NCBI GenBank assembly: GCA_029251405.1
Contig: JAQXDK010000042.1
Location: forward strand, 1-64,000
Direction: 5' to 3'
DNA length: 64,000 nucleotides
Origin: Flavobacteriales bacterium
GTDB lineage: Bacteria; Bacteroidota; Bacteroidia; Flavobacteriales_D; Parvicellaceae
Under the pieces are notes generated by a model that was given only the letters and a program-made list of their open reading frames with translations, made no database searches and had not been told where the DNA came from. A program made the translations under genes and the position numbers. This document shows positions 58,431 to 64,000 of the stretch, one piece after another (within the stretch, counting starts at the first letter, position 1; every line of letters starts with the position of its first letter).

Positions 58431-59678
58431 ATGAAATGCACTTTAATTTCTATTGGCGATGAGTTATTAATAGGTCAGACGGTAAATACCAATGCTTCTT
58501 GGTTAGGTGAACAACTAAATAACTTGGGGTTTTCTATTGTTTTTGGAGCAGTTATTCCAGATGATAAAGCAGAAATTCTTAACACCCTTTATAAATCTTC
58601 TTTAAATTCGGAAATAATTATAATGACTGGCGGATTAGGTCCTACAAAAGACGACATTACCAAACATACACTTTGTGAGTATTTTGAGACGCCATTGGTG
58701 CTAAATCCTGAAATTGAAAAAAAGATAATATATTACTTTCAGAGTGTAAATCGTCCTATTCTTAAATCTAATAAAGATCAAGCGTTATTACCTGAAAATT
58801 GTACTATTCTTCCTAATTCAAGAGGAACTGCAAGTGGGATGTGGTTTGAAAAAGAAAATAAAATTTATATTTCACTACCAGGTGTTCCATATGAAATGAA
58901 AGGTATTATGCAAGAATATGTATTCCCAAAATTATTATCTAAAATTGGTGGAGAAAAATTAGTACTTAACAAAACTATAAGAACTCATGGTATGGGAGAA
59001 TCTTTTTTAGCTGAAATTATTAAATCTTGGGAAGATGATCTGGTGCAATCAGAAATTAAACTGGCCTATTTACCGTCTCCGGGTATAGTTAAATTAAGAC
59101 TTACTGCTATTGGAATAAATAACGAGAGGTTGAAAGATAAACTCGAACTGGCAACAAGTAAATTGAAAGATCTAATTCCAAACGAAATCTATGGATACGA
59201 AAACGCTACTATGGAAGGAGTCGTAGGAGAATTATTAATAAAAAAGAAATGTTCTTTAGCTACTGCAGAAAGTTGTACTGGAGGTAGTGTTGCCAAGATG
59301 ATTACAAGCATTAGTGGCAGTTCTTCTTATTTTAATGGAAGTATTGTAAGCTATTCCAACGATTCAAAAATTAACCTTTTAGGTGTCAAAAATCAAACTT
59401 TAATCGATTATGGAGCTGTATCTAAACAAGTTGTTGAAGAAATGGCTGTAGATGTAAAAATTAAATTAAAAACCGATTATGGAATTTCTACTTCTGGAAT
59501 TGCTGGCCCTGGTGGTGGATCGAAAGATAAGCCAGTAGGTACTGTATGGATAGCAGTCTCGGGAAAAAATGGAGTAGTATCTAAAAAATTGACATTAGGT
59601 TATAACAGGGAAAGAAATATTCATGTTTCCTCACTTTCTGTTTTGAATTTACTGAGATTGGAATTGTTAAAAATTTAA
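58431..59678 (+). CDS. cinA: CinA family protein (nicotinamide-nucleotide amidase / ADP-ribose pyrophosphatase type)
   Basis: This 415-aa two-domain protein has an N-terminal MoCF-like domain (ISIGDELLIGQTVNTNASWL, MTGGLGPTKDDITKHT) that in characterised CinA hydrolyses ADP-ribose. The C-terminal domain (about 255-415; ATAESCTGGSVAKMITSISGSS and TSGIAGPGGGSKDKPVGTVW) deamidates NMN in NAD recycling. Both signatures are intact and the length is normal. Its end is 22 nt from the end of the convergent pyrophosphatase gene, with no clear terminator between. Confidence 0.95.
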   Translation: MKCTLISIGDELLIGQTVNTNASWLGEQLNNLGFSIVFGAVIPDDKAEILNTLYKSSLNSEIIIMTGGLGPTKDDITKHTLCEYFETPLVLNPEIEKKIIYYFQSVNRPILKSNKDQALLPENCTILPNSRGTASGMWFEKENKIYISLPGVPYEMKGIMQEYVFPKLLSKIGGEKLVLNKTIRTHGMGESFLAEIIKSWEDDLVQSEIKLAYLPSPGIVKLRLTAIGINNERLKDKLELATSKLKDLIPNEIYGYENATMEGVVGELLIKKKCSLATAESCTGGSVAKMITSISGSSSYFNGSIVSYSNDSKINLLGVKNQTLIDYGAVSKQVVEEMAVDVKIKLKTDYGISTSGIAGPGGGSKDKPVGTVWIAVSGKNGVVSKKLTLGYNRERNIHVSSLSVLNLLRLELLKI

Positions 59679-59700
59679 AGTTTTTTATATGAGAAATTAT

Positions 59701-60267
59701 TTACTTGTTAAGACTCCATTTTTTTATTTCCTTGAGAGCTGATGCTTTATTTCCCCAACTAATAAATTCCATTTTACCGGCTCCCTTATAATTGCAAAAC
59801 CATGTTTTTAAGATGGTCTTTACAGAGTTAGGTATGGAATCGTTTGTGTAAGTCTGATTACTATTTTTTGGGACTGCGATTATTTTATGATCTTCCTGAC
59901 CTTTATCTAATAGTTTTAAAATACCCACAGCGTTAATAGGTATTTTCTCACCTTGACTTACAGATTCTGAGATTATTAAAACATCTAATGCATCTCCGTC
60001 ACCTCCTCTAGACGGATCCATATAAGTGTTTTCAATAAATCCATAATTTCCAGGGTAGGGTAGGTAATTTATTGTTCTTTTTTTACCTTCAATTATTTCA
60101 ACTTCAAAGCTATTAGATTTGTAATTATATTCATATTTAAGATTAGTTCCAGCAGGAATTTCAACTATGGCATTCCATGATTCTTCCTTAGGTATGGAAT
60201 TAGTTTGGCTTTTAGAAGTGCAATTGAGAAGGAAGCTTAAAATAAATATGGAGTAGTAATACTTCAC
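59701..60267 (-). CDS. ppa: Inorganic pyrophosphatase with lipoprotein signal
   Basis: This 188-aa family I pyrophosphatase carries an N-terminal lipoprotein signal (YYSIFILSFLLNCTSKSQ, lipobox Cys16), so it should work in the periplasm or at the outer membrane and not in the cytoplasm. The catalytic site is present: EIPAGTNLKYEYNYKSNSF, YPGNYGFIENTY and GGDGDALDVLII (the D-G-D-x-x-D metal site, with Ala in place of the usual Pro), then LDKGQEDHKIIAVP. It is the last gene of the VTC/DUF4956 operon and directly abuts DUF4956. A cytoplasmic paralogue is presumably elsewhere. Confidence 0.9.
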   Translation of the reverse strand: MKYYYSIFILSFLLNCTSKSQTNSIPKEESWNAIVEIPAGTNLKYEYNYKSNSFEVEIIEGKKRTINYLPYPGNYGFIENTYMDPSRGGDGDALDVLIISESVSQGEKIPINAVGILKLLDKGQEDHKIIAVPKNSNQTYTNDSIPNSVKTILKTWFCNYKGAGKMEFISWGNKASALKEIKKWSLNK

Positions 60268-60873
60268 TTATTCTTCTCTATTGTAATAAATAGTAATCGA
60301 TGCAGTGTCTCTTAAGAAATCAATTTTATCAACCTTAACTGCATGTATGGGTAGCCCAGTTCTTTGCTTTAAATCTTCCATCATTTTCTCTTGACTGTCA
60401 GGTTTAATTAAATCAATTTTTTCATAAAGTATACTTTTTGATTCTTCAATAGATTGGAACCAAACACTATCCACTAAATAGGTGATTAAAGTGATAAATC
60501 CATTAGTAAATAGTACCTCAAAAATGCTTATTGATTTATTAGATAAAGCATTAATCATTGATATTCCAATTACTATAAAAAGATAAGTCATTTGCCTTAT
60601 AGGAATAGCTTCCGTTCTATATCTCAAAATTCCAAAAACAGCAAATAAGCCAAGGGCAAATCCCATTTCCATGGGAACTTTTCTTAATAGAAAACATATG
60701 AAAAAAGTAAGAATATTAAACATTATAAATGTGAAAACATAGTCCTTGTCGTCCTTAACTTTATAATAAATTGCTCTTACAATTACAATTAAAAAAATGA
60801 AGTTAATTCCAAATTTGAATAGTAATTTTGACAAATCTTGCAAGTCAAAGAACTGAATACCATATATTTCCAT
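60268..60873 (-). CDS. DUF4956 membrane protein
   Basis: This 201-aa protein has about four membrane segments in the first 135 residues (ISKLLFKFGINFIFLIVIVRAI, FTFIMFNILTFFICFLL, MGFALGLFAVFGILRYRTEAIPIRQM and TYLFIVIGISMINA). The conserved FGILRYRTE motif of DUF4956 is present. A cytoplasmic C-terminal domain (about 150-201) follows. DUF4956 genes commonly neighbour VTC-type polyphosphate polymerase genes. It starts 1 nt after the VTC gene and ends directly at the pyrophosphatase ATG. It may handle product export or regulation; that is inference. Confidence 0.9.
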   Translation of the reverse strand: MEIYGIQFFDLQDLSKLLFKFGINFIFLIVIVRAIYYKVKDDKDYVFTFIMFNILTFFICFLLRKVPMEMGFALGLFAVFGILRYRTEAIPIRQMTYLFIVIGISMINALSNKSISIFEVLFTNGFITLITYLVDSVWFQSIEESKSILYEKIDLIKPDSQEKMMEDLKQRTGLPIHAVKVDKIDFLRDTASITIYYNREE

Positions 60874-60874
60874 T

Positions 60875-61627
60875 TTAAGCTGTTTTGTTTATTAATAATA
60901 ATTTACTTTTAAATCTGTTGTATTTTAAATTTGAATTCAATAGACATGATCCTATTGCATATTTACTAAAACTTGTAGGCCTTATTCTCTTGTCTTTTAA
61001 AATGGATAATAGTTGAGATTTCTTATTTCCTTTTTCTCTTTTGATTTCAATAATTCCTAGCTTACTAATTTCAGATTTGGTACCCAATAAATCACTTTTA
61101 AATTTTAAATTATAATCTATGGTAACGCGCTCTTTACTAATTAGGTTAACTAAAGTAACTCTTTCAAAATTATTTTCCAGTTTAATTTCTAAGTTTTTTG
61201 TTAGGTAAGGAGACTGTTCTTCAATAAATTTTTTAGAAATTTTATTGATTTTTTTTTCTTTAAAAGGAATACTAATTCTTGTTTTTTTGGTCACTCCTTT
61301 GTTAGACTTAAATTTTACTTCTAAAAAGGTTTTTTTAGATTCAATGTAATCTCTGAATCTTATTTTGTATCTATTTAGTTTTCCATTCTGATGATTTCTA
61401 AAAAGAATATTATTTGGAGTATCAAAGTATTCTGTTTGGTAAGAAAAAGATCTTTTACCATCAATTTCCAAACAATAATATTGACCAATGGTTTTTTCTA
61501 GTATATCAGTGATATCATTAATGGATACAGTATACTTCTCATCAACTCTTTCCATCAAAGCAACACCATCCATTTGAGTCAGACTAATGGGTTTAAAACT
61601 TTTTAATTTTTGTTGAATATTTAACAT
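60875..61627 (-). CDS. VTC-domain polyphosphate polymerase-like protein
   Basis: This 250-aa protein has the full VTC/CYTH-like tunnel pattern: ERVDEKY (26-32, with the substrate lysine), YFDTPNN, RYKIRFRDY (86-94, the two arginines that bind triphosphate), LEVKFK (102-107), IIEIKRE (192-198, the metal glutamate) and RPTSFSKYAIG (216-226, with the C-terminal lysine). In yeast Vtc4 the equivalent residues bind ATP and polyphosphate, and the domain makes polyphosphate from ATP. There is no membrane segment. The gene sits between a CotH/beta-helix lipoprotein and DUF4956 in one operon. Confidence 0.86.
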   Translation of the reverse strand: MLNIQQKLKSFKPISLTQMDGVALMERVDEKYTVSINDITDILEKTIGQYYCLEIDGKRSFSYQTEYFDTPNNILFRNHQNGKLNRYKIRFRDYIESKKTFLEVKFKSNKGVTKKTRISIPFKEKKINKISKKFIEEQSPYLTKNLEIKLENNFERVTLVNLISKERVTIDYNLKFKSDLLGTKSEISKLGIIEIKREKGNKKSQLLSILKDKRIRPTSFSKYAIGSCLLNSNLKYNRFKSKLLLINKTA

Positions 61628-61651
61628 ATATAGAGTCGAAAAATAGAAAAG

Positions 61652-63328
61652 TTACTTTATGGTTGCTTTTCCATATTTCTTCCCATAAAGGTAATCTATA
61701 ATATTATACTCAAAAGAGTCGATTTTATTTTTATCAATGGTTAAAGAAGACTCATATTCAATCAAGTGGGTTAAACTACAGTTTTTAATGCTGTCATTAG
61801 TTGCTATTATTTCGGCAGGTCCGTACTCTCCTTTTTTCTGGAAAGAACAATATACAACTTGGCAATTTGAGAAAAAGTTATTATGAGAAGTCGCTACAGA
61901 AAGATCTTTCGATATAAATGCCAATTCAGCATTTTTAATGGTGCATTTTTCAGAAGTTAAATGACTTTCTTCACCAGCACTTATAGCCTTATCTTTTATT
62001 AAATCAAATTGACTATTTTTTAAATTTAATTCACCACCTGAGATATCTACGCCGTCATTTCCACAGTTTTTAAACATGGATTTTTCTATTACTCCAATGC
62101 TAAAATCAGCATCAAAGGCATCTGAAAAAGTACCGTCTATTTTAGAATCTGTGAAAGAATATTTAGATCTGAAAATATTAATTGCATCCTCGCTTTTTAA
62201 ATTAGTAAAATTACTATTTGCTATATCTACTACCCCCTCATAAATGGTAAAGGAGCTGGGTAATTTCCATACTTGATTATTTGAAGAGTCTGAAAATGAA
62301 GTCTGGTTATCAAAGTTTAAAAAATTAATAATACTGGTTTTATTATTTTGAAGAACATGAAAGCCTTCTCCAGAACTGTCTGATGAATAGATAGATACAG
62401 GATTATCCAAAGTGCCATCAACTAATAAAGGACTAAAAGACATTATGGCAGCATTTTGAACTAGATCTATAGATTCTCCAGCATTGAGTCTAATTTTAAA
62501 ACCCTTTGGAATAAATATTTTTTTGTCTAAAACAGTTTTTCTATTTATTAATGAAAGTATTTGCTGTGAGTCTACCTTAAAAAAATCTAAGTAACCAACA
62601 GATGATTTACTATTCATCAGTTCTGGGTATATATTACTTTTTTCTTTGTTGGCTATTAGGTCGTTAACTATAACTTCTAATTGGTTGGTGATAGGGTTTA
62701 GATAAAAATAATTTGGTCTAGCATTTTTTAAATATTTTTTAGTGATAGCTCGATGACTTTCAATTTGTGTTCGGTTTAAAATAAGATCATTTAGCATGTT
62801 ATTTTTTAGATAGTTTAAAATAGCAATAGTATACTCAGTACTTAAATACTCTCCTTTTAAAGTTGCAAGACTGACAGAATCTTCATAATTTATTTTCACG
62901 ATGATTCCCTCTCTTTTTGAATTTGATTCAATCAATCTTTTTCCAATCTCTTCTTGAAATAAAAACTTCTTTTGGTTTACATTAATTATTTTACTTGATA
63001 ACCCTATAAGATTATTTAATTTTAATTCCTTATTATAATCTACAATTAATTGGGCTTTTTGAAGACCGATACTATCTGTAATAGGATGTAATTTAAATTT
63101 CTTCTTTCTGTATATTCTTTTTCCATTTTTACAATGAAAAATATAATTAACGTCTTCTTTAAATACCTGAGTGGTAATTGTATCTTGGTTTAAAATTATA
63201 TTAATGAACTCATTATTTACAACAGTACTAAGTTGTTTATCTGTTCTAAAATCATCAGTTGTTTTTTGCTGTTTTGTAGAACACGAATGAAAACAAATGC
63301 AAAAAATTAAAAAATATAGCTTTTTCAT
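61652..63328 (-). CDS. Lipoprotein with CotH-kinase-like N-terminal half and right-handed beta-helix C-terminal half
   Basis: This 558-aa protein has a lipoprotein signal (KLYFLIFCICFHSCSTK, Cys16). The first ~290 residues carry weak resemblance to CotH-type kinases: FLFQEEIGKRLIESNSKREGI near 121-141 and ARPNYFYLNPITNQLEVIVND near 205-225, where CotH proteins have the rfYyDP and acidic metal-site pattern. From about 300 to the end are parallel beta-helix repeats (GVVDIANSNFTNLKSEDAIN, DGVDISGGELNLKNSQFDLI). CotH-like proteins are known neighbours of VTC and DUF4956, which supports the reading. The kinase-like call is tentative and the exact active site is not proven. Confidence 0.7.
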   Translation of the reverse strand: MKKLYFLIFCICFHSCSTKQQKTTDDFRTDKQLSTVVNNEFINIILNQDTITTQVFKEDVNYIFHCKNGKRIYRKKKFKLHPITDSIGLQKAQLIVDYNKELKLNNLIGLSSKIINVNQKKFLFQEEIGKRLIESNSKREGIIVKINYEDSVSLATLKGEYLSTEYTIAILNYLKNNMLNDLILNRTQIESHRAITKKYLKNARPNYFYLNPITNQLEVIVNDLIANKEKSNIYPELMNSKSSVGYLDFFKVDSQQILSLINRKTVLDKKIFIPKGFKIRLNAGESIDLVQNAAIMSFSPLLVDGTLDNPVSIYSSDSSGEGFHVLQNNKTSIINFLNFDNQTSFSDSSNNQVWKLPSSFTIYEGVVDIANSNFTNLKSEDAINIFRSKYSFTDSKIDGTFSDAFDADFSIGVIEKSMFKNCGNDGVDISGGELNLKNSQFDLIKDKAISAGEESHLTSEKCTIKNAELAFISKDLSVATSHNNFFSNCQVVYCSFQKKGEYGPAEIIATNDSIKNCSLTHLIEYESSLTIDKNKIDSFEYNIIDYLYGKKYGKATIK

Positions 63329-63354
63329 TTTACTTAAAAAAAAGCAAATCTAAT

Positions 63355-64000
63355 TTATTTAGTTAATAATTTTAAGCTAGAAATGTTTATTTTATAGAGA
63401 TCTGCATCTCCTTGATTATTAATTTTATAATAACCACCTACATAAGCAGTGTTGCCGTCACTAGAGACGTTAATTGTTTTCTCTTCCAAGGTTGTGTTAA
63501 TTGGGTAGCCTAAGTTTACAGGTTTACTCCAGTTTTCAGGTCCACCAGTGCAATAATAAATGTCGTAGCTCCCAAAGCTGTCTTCTCGACCATTGGAAGT
63601 GAAAAATAAAATTTCACCAGAGGGATGAATGAAAACACATTTCTCATCTCCATTTGTGTTTATATCATCTCCCAGATGGATAGGATCAGAGTAGGTCTTA
63701 TCATTTTTTTTTACGTAATAAATATCAGTTTTCCCTAACCCAGATGCTCTTTCGGAAACGAAGTATATGTAAGATTCGTCTTGTGTAATACTTGCAGAAC
63801 TCTCAAAGTAAGAACTGTTTATTTTATTACTAACTTCTTTGTTTTTGTAGAGAATAGGTTTAGGAGAATTCCAGCTATCATTTTTATTATAGGAAGCTTC
63901 ATAAATATCTCCACTTTTAGTAACATCTAGGATATTCCTATAAATTATAATCGAATTATCCGGTTTAAAACTAAGAGAGGCGTCATAATAATCAGTGTTT
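63355..64000 (-). CDS. PD40 (TolB-like) beta-propeller protein, C-terminal part, cut by the window end
   Basis: This is the C-terminal part of a gene whose start lies beyond position 64000. The 215 visible residues contain PD40-type repeats: SFKPDNSIIIYRNI, SGDIYEA, SYIYFVSERASGLGKTDIYYV, SGEILFFTSNGREDSFGSYDIYY and SDGNTAYVGGYYKIN. These are typical of TolB-like propellers and of the front half of OmpA-type Bacteroidetes proteins. It lies 26 nt upstream of the beta-helix lipoprotein and on the same strand, so it is probably part of that operon. Confidence 0.8.
   Translation of the reverse strand, partial: NTDYYDASLSFKPDNSIIIYRNILDVTKSGDIYEASYNKNDSWNSPKPILYKNKEVSNKINSSYFESSASITQDESYIYFVSERASGLGKTDIYYVKKNDKTYSDPIHLGDDINTNGDEKCVFIHPSGEILFFTSNGREDSFGSYDIYYCTGGPENWSKPVNLGYPINTTLEEKTINVSSDGNTAYVGGYYKINNQGDADLYKINISSLKLLTK

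Overview
This 64 kb window looks like a chromosomal segment of a low-GC, gene-dense Bacteroidetes, most likely a marine-type member of the Flavobacteriales. The evidence is a secreted protein with a type IX secretion (T9SS) C-terminal sorting domain, lipid A enzymes of the Bacteroidetes type (LpxH, LpxK), a CarB without its allosteric domain, several promoters matching the Bacteroidetes consensus TTG-N17..23-TAnnTTTG, and many overlapping or abutting genes with almost no spacer DNA. No transposon, prophage, integrase or CRISPR array is visible. The backbone is ordinary housekeeping DNA with a few accessory modules.

Layout. 1-590: 3' end of a 23S rRNA, a 5S rRNA and a terminator. 658-5927: carB and a YfhO-type membrane protein. 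5924-13633: a surface-glycan region. A five-gene, translationally coupled minus-strand operon encodes a CMP-sugar synthetase fused to a PseG-like domain, NeuB, a polysaccharide pyruvyl transferase, an O-acetyltransferase and a Wzx-like flippase. It is flanked by a possible sialyltransferase-like protein and a GT2 glycosyltransferase. 13701-25017: proline dehydrogenase; a six-gene minus-strand operon (GT2, ECF sigma factor, rsmG, S41 processing protease, DUF1573, DUF3108); tgt; an LptF/G permease; ahcY. 25102-33619: BamA/TamA-like protein, ung, a 58-aa lipoprotein, lipA, a large T9SS propeller protein and gapA. 33614-41835: minus-strand lpxH, M1 peptidase, TlpA-like lipoprotein, gatB, purine nucleoside phosphorylase, lpxK. 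41864-55136: Nif3, a coiled-coil protein, proS, tRNA-Glu, rpsT, L,D-transpeptidase, wecB, a polysaccharide deacetylase, upp, a YjjG phosphatase, aconitase and a GH109-like protein. 55133-59678: SiaB-like, SirB1-like, nucleoside phosphorylase, DUF4197 and cinA.

59701-64000 holds the most system-like accessory module: a tight minus-strand operon of a PD40 propeller protein (cut by the window end), a lipoprotein with a CotH-like N-terminal half and a beta-helix C-terminal half, a VTC-type polyphosphate polymerase-like protein, a DUF4956 membrane protein and a lipoprotein inorganic pyrophosphatase.

Three genes appear to start at unusual codons. The S41 protease recovers its signal peptide only from CTG or ATT. 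LpxH recovers three of its metal-binding motifs only from an ATA that overlaps the preceding stop. The L,D-transpeptidase starts at TTG. Two normally zinc-binding proteins (Tgt and the C4 zinc-ribbon coiled-coil protein) have lost their cysteine ligands. Family assignments come from reading motifs by eye; no database search was run.
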